Position numbers and translations under genes: made by a program. From positions 1-64,000 of the forward strand of contig CANOKL010000007.1 of the NCBI GenBank assembly GCA_947566645.1: a stretch of DNA of 64,000 bases, in the 5' to 3' direction. Source of the DNA: an uncultured Lachnospiraceae bacterium. Lineage in GTDB: Bacteria; Bacillota; Clostridia; Lachnospirales; Lachnospiraceae. Shown here piece after piece: positions 52,394 to 61,719 of this stretch. Numbering within the stretch: position 1 is the stretch's first letter; each line of letters opens with the position of its first letter. Under the pieces are notes generated by a model, which was given only the letters and a program-made list of their open reading frames with translations, was not told the DNA's origin and did no database searches.

Positions 52394-54121
52394 ATGAAGC
52401 TTGACAATATGTTTAAGAAGACAAATTCTTCTGTGGATAAAAAGGGATATATTACCCTGGGCAGATCCGGACCCATGGTTCCGGAAGGCCTTCTTCGCAA
52501 ATGTAATAAATGCGGAGCTGCAATTATCGCAGAGGATGTGAGGAGGGACAACTATATCTGCCCGAAATGCGGCGGATATTTCCGGGTTCATGCCTACCGG
52601 CGCATAGAGATGCTTGCGGATGATGGCTCCTTTCAGGAGTGGGACTCCAGCCTCCAGGGGGGAAATCCGCTGGAGTACAGGGGTTACGAGGAAAAACTGG
52701 AAGGACTCAGAGAGAAAACCGGGCTTACGGAGGCTGTTGTCACAGGAAGAATGCTTATAAATGGAAGCGCGGCAGCGGTCGGAGTATGTGACGGCAGATT
52801 CCTTATGGCCAGTATGGGAGAGGCTGTGGGAGAGAAGATTACCCGGGCAGTGGAGCGTGCAACAGAGGAAGGGCTGCCGCTCATTCTTTTTGCCTGCTCA
52901 GGCGGTGCGCGTATGCAGGAGGGGATTATGTCCCTGATGCAGATGGCCAAGACTGCGGCTGCTATAAAGCGCCACAGTGACGCAGGGCTTTTATACATTA
53001 GTGTGCTGACCGATCCGACTACAGGAGGAGTGACAGCAAGCTTTGCCATGCTGGGAGATGTGATTCTCGCAGAACCAAAAGCACTGATCGGATTTGCCGG
53101 ACCCAGGGTAATTGAGCAGACTATCCGTCAGAAGCTTCCAAAAGGATTCCAGCGGTCAGAGTTTCTGCTGGAGCATGGATTCATTGACGGGATCATCCGC
53201 CGGGAGAACATGAAAGAGACGTTGTCAGGCGTACTGAAGCTGCACGAGAAGGACAATGTCGTCTTGCCGGAGGAGGACGGAAGCTCTGACAGAAAACAGG
53301 GATACAATGGAGACGGATGGGACGGGTACGGCCTGGAGGACCGGGACGCCTGGGCGCATGTGGAGGCATCAAGGCAGGCGGACCGCCCGGTCGGCAGTGA
53401 TTATATAGAAGGATTATTTACAGAGTTTACAGAGCTCCATGGAGACAGACACTATGGAGATGACAAAGCCATCATTGGAGGAATCGCACGTTTTCACGGC
53501 ATACCGGTCACTGTAATCGCCCAGGCGAAGGGAACCGATACCAAGGGGAACATTGAACGCAATTTTGGTATGCCGTCGCCGGAGGGATACCGTAAGGCAC
53601 TACGCCTGATGAAGCAGGCAGAGAAATTTTCCCGTCCTGTTATCTGCTTTGTAGATACCCCCGGGGCATTCTGCGGACTGGAGGCCGAGGAGCGCGGACA
53701 GGGCGAGGCAATCGCCCGGAATCTATACGAGATGTCTGGTCTTAAGGTACCGGTTCTTTCCGTGGTGATCGGAGAGGGAGGAAGCGGCGGCGCACTTGCC
53801 ATGGCAGTGGCTGACGAAGTGTGGATGCTGGAGAATTCCATTTACTCGGTTCTCTCTCCAGAAGGCTTTGCCAGTATATTGTGGAAGGACAGCTCCAAGG
53901 CAAAAGAAGCAGCAAGGGTGATGAAGCTGACGGCCGGGGATTTGTATGATCTTGGAATTGTGGAGCGCGTGTTTGCAGAGCCGGATTCCTATACAAGGGA
54001 GACAATGGGGCAGACATTAGATGCACTGGACCGGGAAATCAGTGTATTTTTACATAAATACTGCAGCCTTTCCGAAAAAGAACTGACAGAGCACCGTTAC
54101 AGCCGATTCCGGAGGATGTAG
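52394..54121 (+). CDS. accDA: acetyl-CoA carboxylase carboxyltransferase, beta-alpha fusion
   Basis: A single 575-residue polypeptide. Residues 1-290 are AccD: a four-Cys zinc ribbon (CNKCG and CPKCG) and the crotonase-like core with FACSGGARMQEG and TTGGVTASFAML. After a short charged linker, residues 335-575 are AccA: EFTELHGDRHYGDD, DTPGAFCGLEAEERGQ and IGEGGSGGALA. In most bacteria these are separate genes; the frame here is continuous with no internal start needed. It transfers CO2 from biotin to acetyl-CoA. The ATG at 52394 after AGAGGTG is preferred to the GTG at 52376. Last gene of the operon. Confidence 0.95.
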   Translation: MKLDNMFKKTNSSVDKKGYITLGRSGPMVPEGLLRKCNKCGAAIIAEDVRRDNYICPKCGGYFRVHAYRRIEMLADDGSFQEWDSSLQGGNPLEYRGYEEKLEGLREKTGLTEAVVTGRMLINGSAAAVGVCDGRFLMASMGEAVGEKITRAVERATEEGLPLILFACSGGARMQEGIMSLMQMAKTAAAIKRHSDAGLLYISVLTDPTTGGVTASFAMLGDVILAEPKALIGFAGPRVIEQTIRQKLPKGFQRSEFLLEHGFIDGIIRRENMKETLSGVLKLHEKDNVVLPEEDGSSDRKQGYNGDGWDGYGLEDRDAWAHVEASRQADRPVGSDYIEGLFTEFTELHGDRHYGDDKAIIGGIARFHGIPVTVIAQAKGTDTKGNIERNFGMPSPEGYRKALRLMKQAEKFSRPVICFVDTPGAFCGLEAEERGQGEAIARNLYEMSGLKVPVLSVVIGEGGSGGALAMAVADEVWMLENSIYSVLSPEGFASILWKDSSKAKEAARVMKLTAGDLYDLGIVERVFAEPDSYTRETMGQTLDALDREISVFLHKYCSLSEKELTEHRYSRFRRM

Positions 54122-54130
54122 GTATTATGT

Positions 54131-54168
54131 GTTACTATTCACGGCCCGTAAGGCCGTTCATAGTAACG
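54131..54168. repeat. GTTACTAT-family palindrome, copy 4
   Basis: GTTACTATTCACGGCC / GGCCGTTCATAGTAAC arms around CGTAA. It is followed by a broken extra copy of the arm. It lies just past accDA and may end the operon. Confidence 0.83.
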
Positions 54169-54201
54169 GGAATAGTAACTACTATTCAATTCAAAAAGTA
54201 A

Positions 54202-54231
54202 TTGATTCTTAAGAGGAAAACGGGTTATAAT
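54202..54231 (+). promoter_or_regulatory. promoter of the fabT-like gene
   Basis: TTGATT, 18 nt, TATAAT. No clear TTTGATTATCAAA operator overlaps it, so autoregulation is not evident. Confidence 0.6.
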
Positions 54232-54267
54232 AAAAGTACAGCAAAGAAACAGGAAGGTCAGGAAAAG

Positions 54268-54711
54268 ATGGGAGAGGAATATAGGACAATCAACAATGTC
54301 CTGGTAAGTCTGATTAATGAGATCTGGAAGCTTGAAGGAGACGCGATTATTACCAGGGAATTTGCAGACATCACGAATAACGATATGCATGTAATCGAAG
54401 CCGTCGGACTGGGAGACGGCGGGAATATGTCTTCCATCGCAAAGAAGCTGAATGTTACGGTAGGCACTCTTACAATTGCCATGAATAATCTGGTGAATAA
54501 AAAGTATGTGGAGCGCAGAAGGAGCGAAAAGGACCGCCGGGTTGTACTTGTAAGGCTGACAGACAGAGGCATTGCCGCATACCGTCATCATGAAGATTAC
54601 CACAGACAGATGACTGAGGCGATTCTTAAGAAGATCGACAGGACAGAGCTCCCGGTGCTCATGAAGATGCTGGACGCTGTAACAGAATTCTTTAAAGGCT
54701 ATAATAAATGA
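54268..54711 (+). CDS. fabT: MarR-family regulator, FabT-like
   Basis: A 147-residue winged-helix protein. The N-terminal helices are followed by a recognition region (MSSIAKKLNVTVGTLTIAMN) and the wing (RRRSEKDRRVVLVRLT). The alternation NDMHVIEAVG ... VTVGTL ... NNLVNKKYVERRRSEKDRRVV matches my memory of streptococcal FabT, the acyl-ACP-dependent repressor of fatty acid synthesis. The operon promoter 10 kb upstream carries FabT-type sites, which ties the two together. In many species fabT is first in the cluster; here it comes after the last gene with its own promoter. The ATG at 54268 follows AGGAAGG. Confidence 0.85.
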   Translation: MGEEYRTINNVLVSLINEIWKLEGDAIITREFADITNNDMHVIEAVGLGDGGNMSSIAKKLNVTVGTLTIAMNNLVNKKYVERRRSEKDRRVVLVRLTDRGIAAYRHHEDYHRQMTEAILKKIDRTELPVLMKMLDAVTEFFKGYNK

Positions 54712-54727
54712 AAAGGAGCGGCGGCCT

Positions 54728-55465
54728 ATGTCAGAAAAGTATGAAGCAGAGACTGCAGAATTGCAGAGGATTATCGACGACAGCGAGCGCATTGTCTTTT
54801 TCGGCGGTGCGGGTGTATCTACGGAGAGCAATATTCCGGATTTCAGAAGTGCGGACGGACTGTATCAGCAGAAGTATAAGTACTCTCCGGAACAGATTGT
54901 AAGCCATAGTTTTTTTGTGCAGAACACAAAAGGGTTTTATGACTTTTATAAAGACAAGATGATGTTCCTTGACGCGAAGCCCAATGCTGCCCATAAGAAG
55001 CTTGCAGAGCTTGAACGGGCAGGCAGATTAATGGCAGTAATCACACAGAATATCGACGGGCTTCATCAGGCTGCAGGGAGTGAAGCAGTATATGAGCTTC
55101 ACGGCAGCATTCACCGTAATTACTGTCAGCGCTGCGGGAAATTCTATGATGCAAAGTATGTGAAGGAATCAGAAGGGATCCCGAAGTGCGTGTGCGGCGG
55201 GACGATCAAGCCAGATGTAGTGCTGTATGAAGAAGGTCTGGATTCCGGAATTATTCAGAACAGTATCCGTGCGATTAGTGAGGCGGATACGCTGATTATA
55301 GGGGGAACGTCCCTGGTGGTGTATCCGGCAGCGGGCTTTATTGATTATTTCCGCGGGAAGCATCTTGTAGTGATTAATAAGAGTGCGACTGCGAGAGAGG
55401 TGGGGGCAGAGCTTACCATTGCAGCTCCCATTGGAGAGATTTTAGGGAAAATTCATGTTTCATGA
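54728..55465 (+). CDS. cobB: NAD-dependent protein deacylase (sirtuin)
   Basis: A 245-residue class III deacetylase. The NAD loop is FFGGAGVSTESNIPDFRS, the catalytic His is in YELHGSIH, TQNIDGLHQ is conserved, and four Cys (CQRC and CVCGG) bind zinc. It removes acyl groups from lysines using NAD. It lies 16 bp after the fabT-like gene, so they are probably one transcript. A strong terminator follows. Confidence 0.95.
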   Translation: MSEKYEAETAELQRIIDDSERIVFFGGAGVSTESNIPDFRSADGLYQQKYKYSPEQIVSHSFFVQNTKGFYDFYKDKMMFLDAKPNAAHKKLAELERAGRLMAVITQNIDGLHQAAGSEAVYELHGSIHRNYCQRCGKFYDAKYVKESEGIPKCVCGGTIKPDVVLYEEGLDSGIIQNSIRAISEADTLIIGGTSLVVYPAAGFIDYFRGKHLVVINKSATAREVGAELTIAAPIGEILGKIHVS

Positions 55466-55470
55466 TGAAG

Positions 55471-55510
55471 AGTCATGTATTCCGTGCAGACACGGAATAC
55501 ATGACCTTTT
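55471..55510 (+). terminator. terminator after the sirtuin gene
   Basis: A 15-bp perfect stem GTCATGTATTCCGTG / CACGGAATACATGAC with a 4-nt loop, then CTTTTG. Confidence 0.85.
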
Positions 55511-55584
55511 GATATTCGTGTTTTGGTGTAGCATATTGTTAATTGGTGTGGGTTATACTAGACGCTCTAAGGGGGAGAGTATCT

Positions 55585-57180
55585 ATGGGAAAATATTTAA
55601 ACCTGGGTAATGACGGCTTTGCAGCCATACGGAAAGGGAGCTATGTGGATAAGTCCGGATTAATTGCGTTTATGAATCAGACCCTTGGTACAAATGATAA
55701 GCTAACCTGTGTGAGCAGGCCAAGGAGATTCGGAAAGTCCTATTCTGCAAAGACCTTATGTGCCTATTATAACAAAGGCAGCGATTCAGGCCATCTCTTT
55801 GACGATTTGGAAATTGCAGGGGATGAATCCTATAGACAGAATCTAAATCAATATGATGTGATTTATCTGGATATTACCTGGTTTATTTCAACAGTTGAAA
55901 ATATAAAGGATACTGTGAAATATCTTCAAAGAGAAGTGATCTGTGAACTAAAGGAGCAGTTTCCAGGTGCTTCGGAGAATAGTACATCGCTTCCTGTTGT
56001 TCTGTCGCAAATCAATGAGGTTACAGGGAGTAAGTTTATTATTCTTATAGATGAATGGGATGCACTTTTTCGGGAGATGAAGGATGATGATGCACTGCAA
56101 AAAGAATATATTCAGCTATTAAGGGGACTGTTTAAAAGCAGTCAGACAGACAAGATGATTGAAGCGGCGTATATCACGGGGATATTGCCGGTAAAAAAAT
56201 ATGGTACACAGTCGGCACTGACGGATTTCCGTGAATACACGATGCTTCAGCCAAAAAAGTTAGCAAGATATGTGGGATTTACGGAAAATGAAGTAAGAAA
56301 ATTGTGCAAACAATACAGTCTGGATTTTGAAGAAATGAAATATTGGTATGATGGCTACTCATTTTATAAGGAAAAATCTGTTTATAGCCCGAATTCGGTT
56401 ATGGAGGCAGTAAAGAGTGAGGAATTTGGCGACTACTGGACGCAGACAGAAACTTATGAAGCATTGAAGCTGTATATAGAGATGGATGAACAGGGATTGA
56501 AGGAGGCTATTGTACAGATGCTTAGTGGCGTCAGATGCACTATAGATACAGGAACCTTTCAGAACGATATGACCAGTATAAAAAACAGGGATGATGTTCT
56601 GACACTTTTGGTTCATCTTGGGTATCTTGCCTATGATTCTGAAGCCAAAAGTGTATTTATCCCGAATGAGGAGGTAAGGCAGGAATTTGTACGGACAATA
56701 AAAGCCGGTAAATATACAGATGTGGCAAAGATAATCCTGGATTCAGAGAAACTTATACAGGATACCCTGAATATGGATGAAAAAGCTGTTGCAAAAGAAA
56801 TAGGAAAGATTCATAGAAAGACAACAGCACCTCTTTTTTATAATAATGAACAGGCGCTGAGAAGTGTGGTGCGATATGCGTATATTAGCTGTGTTGGCAA
56901 CTATATTGAAATTCAGGAATTACCATCAGGAAAAGGATATGCAGATCTTGTCTATCTGCCAAAGAAAGCATCAGGGTTACCCCTCTTAATTGTCGAATTG
57001 AAATGGGATAAAAGTGATGAAGGGGCAATAAAGCAGATCCGGGATAAGCATTATCCCGAGGTTATGGAAGACTTTGGCGGAGATATATTACTGGTAGGAA
57101 TAAATTATAGTACAAAAACACAAGTTCACAGCTGTAAAATCGAAAGGCTACATTTAAAGAGACGTTTGAGTGGACAATAG
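55585..57180 (+). CDS. AAA-ATPase-like protein with PD-(D/E)XK nuclease domain
   Basis: A 531-residue protein. The start MGKYLNLGNDGFAAIRKGSY is typical of this subfamily. The P-loop region SRPRRFGKSYSAKTL is near residue 40 and Walker B FIILIDEWDALFRE near 155. The C-terminal nuclease shows YADLVYLPKKASG and LIVELKWDK. The ATG at 55585 follows GGGGGAG. It is a close paralogue of the gene at 62354, sharing long identical stretches such as QTLGT, SRPRRFGKS and KTETYE-like segments, so a recent duplication is likely. Function in the cell is unknown. Confidence 0.88.
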   Translation: MGKYLNLGNDGFAAIRKGSYVDKSGLIAFMNQTLGTNDKLTCVSRPRRFGKSYSAKTLCAYYNKGSDSGHLFDDLEIAGDESYRQNLNQYDVIYLDITWFISTVENIKDTVKYLQREVICELKEQFPGASENSTSLPVVLSQINEVTGSKFIILIDEWDALFREMKDDDALQKEYIQLLRGLFKSSQTDKMIEAAYITGILPVKKYGTQSALTDFREYTMLQPKKLARYVGFTENEVRKLCKQYSLDFEEMKYWYDGYSFYKEKSVYSPNSVMEAVKSEEFGDYWTQTETYEALKLYIEMDEQGLKEAIVQMLSGVRCTIDTGTFQNDMTSIKNRDDVLTLLVHLGYLAYDSEAKSVFIPNEEVRQEFVRTIKAGKYTDVAKIILDSEKLIQDTLNMDEKAVAKEIGKIHRKTTAPLFYNNEQALRSVVRYAYISCVGNYIEIQELPSGKGYADLVYLPKKASGLPLLIVELKWDKSDEGAIKQIRDKHYPEVMEDFGGDILLVGINYSTKTQVHSCKIERLHLKRRLSGQ

Positions 57181-57220
57181 GGAGGTTTAACGGTGAGGAC
57201 GATGGATAGCTAAGATTAAG

Positions 57221-57257
57221 AAAAAGTATCGGGGCGTTTTAGGTACCGATACTTTTT
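57221..57257. terminator. two-way terminator
   Basis: AAAAAGTATCGG / CCGATACTTTTT, 12-bp perfect stem with A and T runs on both sides. It is shared by the AAA-ATPase gene and the convergent membrane protein. Confidence 0.88.
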
Positions 57258-57265
57258 ACTTACTT

Positions 57266-57724
57266 TTATTTTTGCTGGTTTTTTACTTTGTTCCGAAGCC
57301 GCTTAAAGAAGCCCTGCTTTTTCTGCGGAGTATCCAGAGGTCCTCTTAATCCTTTTACGGCTGTGATGTAGATTCCGCTTACAGTTGCCTTTACTTCCTT
57401 TTTGACCGGAATGAGTGGGAAAATTTCCGCGTCACACATGAGTGTCATAATTCTTGGGCCGATCTTGGCCTTAACAACCGGTACCTTTGACCTTCGCAGA
57501 TATTTTGGAGTATTGTCTACTACGATCTGCGGAAGACCTGCATCCTTAAGCCTCAGCCGCCCTTTGTCGATGATCAGCATGGACATAGTCTGCGCGACAG
57601 CGTCAAGCTGTGCCTGCTGCTCTGCCTGCTTTTTTTCAGCACGCTTTCCGAGGAAATATAATACGACACATGCAATGATTAAAACAATTAATATTACCAG
57701 CATAACAATGGTGAATGGTTTCAT
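57266..57724 (-). CDS. membrane-anchored protein of unknown function
   Basis: A 152-residue protein: one N-terminal membrane helix (about residues 5-26), a Lys/Gln/Glu-rich segment, then a soluble basic domain of about 100 residues with a beta-rich core (LRRSKVPVVKAKIGPRIMTL) and a lysine-rich tail. I do not recognise a named family. AGGAGGG precedes the ATG with good spacing, and a terminator follows, so it is a real single gene. Confidence 0.75.
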   Translation of the reverse strand: MKPFTIVMLVILIVLIIACVVLYFLGKRAEKKQAEQQAQLDAVAQTMSMLIIDKGRLRLKDAGLPQIVVDNTPKYLRRSKVPVVKAKIGPRIMTLMCDAEIFPLIPVKKEVKATVSGIYITAVKGLRGPLDTPQKKQGFFKRLRNKVKNQQK

Positions 57725-57950
57725 GGGAAGCCCTCCTGCTCTTTCATTTTAGAACAGATTCTGCTCTAACTCTTTTGCACGGAAATAATTGTATCATTCT
57801 TTGGGGGGAAGTGCAAGCATTATGGGGGTAAAATATCAGGGTTTTCATTGCTGTTACTCACGGCCAGGGAGACCGCTCTTATTGTTGTAAATATATAAAT
57901 GAAGTGATATAATAACCCAAAGTAGGAAGGGTAAATTAAGGTGAATGGAT

Positions 57951-59435
57951 ATGCTGCAGATTTTTGCGGAAAAAGTCATGGATGTATACCGGTGGCTCCT
58001 GGAAAATATATGGTTTGTGAATATAGTGCTTTCGATTCTGATTATATTTTTTCAGAGAAGAAATCCAACGACGGTCTGGGCGTGGCTTTTATTACTTTAC
58101 TTTATTCCGGGTCTGGGGTTTGTGCTTTATCTGATTCTTGGACAGAATTTCCGTAAGGAACGTATGTTTAAGATGAAGGAGATCGAAGGGGAAGTAAAAT
58201 ATGCGGTCCGGCGGCAGGAGGAATCAATTTATCGGAAGAAGCTTAAGCTTAAGGATCCTGAAACTGGACGGTTCAGAGGGCTTATGCTGTATAATCTGAA
58301 CGAGGGCGAGGCGGTTCTTACGGATAACAATGATATCCGCATTTACACAGACGGCGAGAAAAAGTTTCATGCGCTTCTCGACGAGATGGATCACGCCAGA
58401 AACTATATTCATATGCAGTATTATATTATCCGTGACGATGAGCTCTGGAAGAGGATTGAGGAGGTGCTGATCCGAAAGGCAAAGCAGGGTGTGGAGATAC
58501 GGGTCCTGTTTGACAGCATGGGCTGCCGGGGACGGCGCGGGATGAGTGCTGCGGCATGGAACAGGCTCAGGAAGGCAGGAATCCAGGTGGCGGAGTTTTT
58601 CCCGGCAGTGCTTGGAAAGCTGCAGCTTCGTGTGAACTACCGGAACCACAGGAAAATTGTAGTTATAGACGGAAGACTTGGCTTTATCGGAGGCTTTAAT
58701 GTGGGTCGTGAATACCTGGGGCGGGATCAGAAATTCGGCTACTGGCGCGACACACATATCTGTATCGAGGGTTCAGCAGTAACCTCCCTGGCTGTCAGAT
58801 TTGTACTGGACTGGAATTATGCTACGAAAGAGAATCTGTTTTTGGAGGACAGGCTGTTTGCGATTCCGGAATATGAGAGAAAGGGAAGAGACCTGGTGCA
58901 GATCGTGTCAAGCGGCCCGGATTCAGGAAGTCCGGTCATCCGGGATAATTATCTGCGCCTGATCCATATGGCGAAGAAGAGCATCTTTATACAGACCCCG
59001 TATTTTATTCCAGATGACAATATCCGGGATGCGCTTCTGATTGCGGCAAAGTCAGGGATTGATGTGCGTATTATGATTCCGTGCAAGCCGGATCATCCAT
59101 TTGTATACTGGGCCACCTATTCATATATGGGCGAGATGGTGCAGGCAGGGGCAAGATGCTATACCTATAACAATGGCTTCCTTCACACAAAATGTCTGTG
59201 TGTGGACGGGATTGTGAGCTGCATCGGGACAGCTAATATGGACATCAGAAGCTTCAGCCTGAACTTTGAAGTGAATGCCGTAATCTACAGCGCCAGAACA
59301 ACAGAGAGGCTTCAGAAGTCATTTGAAGAGGATATTCCAAAATGTACGCTGGTGACGAAGAAAAAATACGAGGAGAGGGAACTGCTGATACGTGCAAAGG
59401 AGCAGTTCTGCAGACTCCTTTCTCCGGTATTGTAG
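57951..59435 (+). CDS. cls: cardiolipin synthase
   Basis: A 494-residue membrane phospholipase-D-type enzyme that joins two phosphatidylglycerols to cardiolipin. Two N-terminal membrane helices are followed by two HKD motifs: NHRKIVVIDGRLGFIGG in the first half and LHTKCLCVDGIVSCIGTANMD in the second. Two ATGs (57945 and 57951) are possible; the later one has better spacing from AAGG. It lies 44 nt before the response-regulator gene on the same strand, and co-transcription is possible. Confidence 0.94.
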   Translation: MLQIFAEKVMDVYRWLLENIWFVNIVLSILIIFFQRRNPTTVWAWLLLLYFIPGLGFVLYLILGQNFRKERMFKMKEIEGEVKYAVRRQEESIYRKKLKLKDPETGRFRGLMLYNLNEGEAVLTDNNDIRIYTDGEKKFHALLDEMDHARNYIHMQYYIIRDDELWKRIEEVLIRKAKQGVEIRVLFDSMGCRGRRGMSAAAWNRLRKAGIQVAEFFPAVLGKLQLRVNYRNHRKIVVIDGRLGFIGGFNVGREYLGRDQKFGYWRDTHICIEGSAVTSLAVRFVLDWNYATKENLFLEDRLFAIPEYERKGRDLVQIVSSGPDSGSPVIRDNYLRLIHMAKKSIFIQTPYFIPDDNIRDALLIAAKSGIDVRIMIPCKPDHPFVYWATYSYMGEMVQAGARCYTYNNGFLHTKCLCVDGIVSCIGTANMDIRSFSLNFEVNAVIYSARTTERLQKSFEEDIPKCTLVTKKKYEERELLIRAKEQFCRLLSPVL

Positions 59436-59478
59436 CGAAACTGATATGGGAGTACGCAATAAAACAAAGAGGTGCTTT

Positions 59479-60168
59479 ATGAAAAATATTTTAATTGCTG
59501 ATGATAATGCGCAGATTCTGGATGTTCTAAAGGAATATGCAGTCAGAGAGAATTATCAGGTTTATACGGCAAAAACGGGCAGAGAAGCTTTGAGTGAATT
59601 TCATAAACGCAGCTATCATGCTGTTTTGCTGGATGTTATGATGCCGGAAATTGACGGATTTGAAGTCTGCCGGGAAATCCGCAGAAAATCCATGGTTCCC
59701 ATTGTCATGATTACTGCCCGGGGTGAAGACTTTGAACGCATCATGGGGCTGGATATCGGAGCCGATGACTATGTGGTAAAGCCATTTTCTCCGTCCGAGG
59801 TAATGGCCCGTCTTCGGGCGATTTTACGCAGAATGGATCTGACTGGAAATGAACAGCAGCAATATATGACAAAAGGAAGCCTGGACATTTCCATGGAAAA
59901 ATTCCAGGTATTCATCCACGGAGAAGAAGTCCACCTGACAAAAAAGGAAATCGAAATTCTCTATCTTCTTGTATCAAAAACGGGAAATGTATTTTCAAGA
60001 GGACATATCCTCGACTCTGTATGGGGATATGATTATTATGGAGATGACCGGATTGTTGATACACATATTAAAAGAATGCGCACGAAGCTGGACAAATACA
60101 GCCATTCCGACTGGAAGATTGTGACTGTCAGGGGCGTGGGCTATAAATTTGAGATATGCCATGAATAA
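59479..60168 (+). CDS. OmpR-family response regulator
   Basis: A 229-residue regulator. The receiver has Asp in VLLDVMMPEIDGFEV, an acidic pocket (ADDNAQ) and Lys in VVKPFSPSEV. The C-terminal winged helix reads LTKKEIEILYLLVS, then VDTHIKRMRTKLDKY and VRGVGYKFE. The start at 59479 follows AGAGGTG. Its stop overlaps the kinase start. The pair may control the secreted protein at 61720, whose upstream region holds a palindrome. Confidence 0.94.
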   Translation: MKNILIADDNAQILDVLKEYAVRENYQVYTAKTGREALSEFHKRSYHAVLLDVMMPEIDGFEVCREIRRKSMVPIVMITARGEDFERIMGLDIGADDYVVKPFSPSEVMARLRAILRRMDLTGNEQQQYMTKGSLDISMEKFQVFIHGEEVHLTKKEIEILYLLVSKTGNVFSRGHILDSVWGYDYYGDDRIVDTHIKRMRTKLDKYSHSDWKIVTVRGVGYKFEICHE

Positions 60169-61582
60169 GATTACAAAAAAACTTTTTAGATATTTTACAG
60201 TGCTTGCCCTCTTTCTTGTAACGATTGTTTTTATTGCATTTTATAGTGTTTTCCACTATTATAATTACCATTACCAGGAAGAAGACTTAAAGGAACGGGC
60301 AAAGACAATAAAAAATCAACTGGAAGCCTTTATGAATACCACAGGCCCGCGCAGAGGGCAGGGAGCTTACTTGAAATTTCTGGATGACATTTCCATGGCA
60401 GATGCTTATATTATAAGCAGAGATAACGGGATGCTCTTCTGCGGAGGCGGCAATGGATCGGGAAAAGAACCCTCGGAGAAGATACTTGCTTTCGCGGATC
60501 AGATTTTTGCTTCAGGGGCAGAACAGCAGTTAAAGGAACGGGATCAAAGCGGAAACCGTGTTATCTTCCTTGGGTTTCCAATTGAGAAGAATGACAGAAT
60601 TACAGCGGCATTAGTGATCTGTGATACCCTGGGCATCGAACAGCACAGCTTTTTTCTGGCGATCACAATTCTTGGCTGCTGTCTTGTCTTTGCACTGGCG
60701 GCATCAGGAATCCTTTCTGTTTTTCTGGCCAGACGTTTCATGATGCCTATACAGAAAATCGCTGCCGTCACCCGCGAACTAACCAGGGGAAATTACCAGG
60801 CAAAAACAGAGGTTCATGATCATAACGAAATAGGTGAACTGGCCAGAGAAACTGATATATTAGCAGAAAAGCTGGATGCAGCCTGTCAGGAGGGAGAAGC
60901 ACTGGAACAGATGCAGAAAGATTACATTGCCAATATATCTCACGAACTGCGGACGCCGGTTACAGTAATCAGAAGCTCTCTGGAAGCCATCTGTGATGGA
61001 ATTGTATCCGGTGATAAGCTAAAGGAATATCAGGAGCAGTGCCTGAAAGAAAGTATTTCCCTGCAGAGGCTGGTAAATGATATGCTGGAACTGTCAAGGC
61101 TGCAGAATAAAGATTTCCCTATCGAAAAAGCAGAACTGGATCTGCTCATGGTGCTGGATGATGCACTGCGCGCAATCCGGATCATAGCCGAAAAGAGGGA
61201 AATCCATCTGCATTACAGCAGGCCGGAGTCTGAGTGGAATATGAAAGGGGACTATGGACGGCTTCGCCAGATGTTTACAGTCGTCCTTGATAATGCTATC
61301 AAATATTCTTCAGACGGCAGTTCCGTCTGGGTTGGAACATGGGAAAAACCGGGCTGCTGCGGCATCTCTGTAAGGGATGAGGGCTGCGGCATTCCTGAGG
61401 AGGAACAGCAGCATATCTTTGAGAAGTTTTTCCGCTCAGGAAAGACGGAGGAAAAAGGTACTGGACTGGGGCTTGCGATTATGAAAAGCATTGCTGACAG
61501 GCATTCCATAGGACTGGAAATCCAGAGCACTTATAGGCAGGGAACCAGTGTCATTTTCACTGTGCCATTGGAGCATATTTGA
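60161..61582 (+). CDS. sensor histidine kinase
   Basis: A 473-residue membrane kinase. Membrane helices lie at about residues 8-30 and 165-187, with an extracellular sensor of about 130 residues. A HAMP domain follows, then HisKA with the phospho-His in YIANISHELRTPVTVIRS and a HATPase domain with DNAIKYS and GTGLGLAIMKSIADRH. It overlaps the response-regulator gene by 8 bp (ATGAATAA). The signal is unknown. Confidence 0.94.
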   Translation: MNKITKKLFRYFTVLALFLVTIVFIAFYSVFHYYNYHYQEEDLKERAKTIKNQLEAFMNTTGPRRGQGAYLKFLDDISMADAYIISRDNGMLFCGGGNGSGKEPSEKILAFADQIFASGAEQQLKERDQSGNRVIFLGFPIEKNDRITAALVICDTLGIEQHSFFLAITILGCCLVFALAASGILSVFLARRFMMPIQKIAAVTRELTRGNYQAKTEVHDHNEIGELARETDILAEKLDAACQEGEALEQMQKDYIANISHELRTPVTVIRSSLEAICDGIVSGDKLKEYQEQCLKESISLQRLVNDMLELSRLQNKDFPIEKAELDLLMVLDDALRAIRIIAEKREIHLHYSRPESEWNMKGDYGRLRQMFTVVLDNAIKYSSDGSSVWVGTWEKPGCCGISVRDEGCGIPEEEQQHIFEKFFRSGKTEEKGTGLGLAIMKSIADRHSIGLEIQSTYRQGTSVIFTVPLEHI

Positions 61583-61632
61583 AACACTTTCCATCTGTAC
61601 GGTTGGAAAATGTTTTGAATTTGTACCGGAAA

Positions 61633-61648
61633 TGTCATGAAAATGACA
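61633..61648. promoter_or_regulatory. palindromic operator candidate
   Basis: TGTCATGAAAATGACA, a perfect six-bp inverted repeat with a 4-nt centre. It lies about 85 nt before the secreted-protein gene and just after the two-component genes. A site for the OmpR-type regulator is possible. Confidence 0.5.
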
Positions 61649-61719
61649 CATTACTTTTATAGTATATCCTTAAGTCAGAAGTATCTGAGAGAATTTAATA
61701 GAATTGTGGAGGTATCAGA

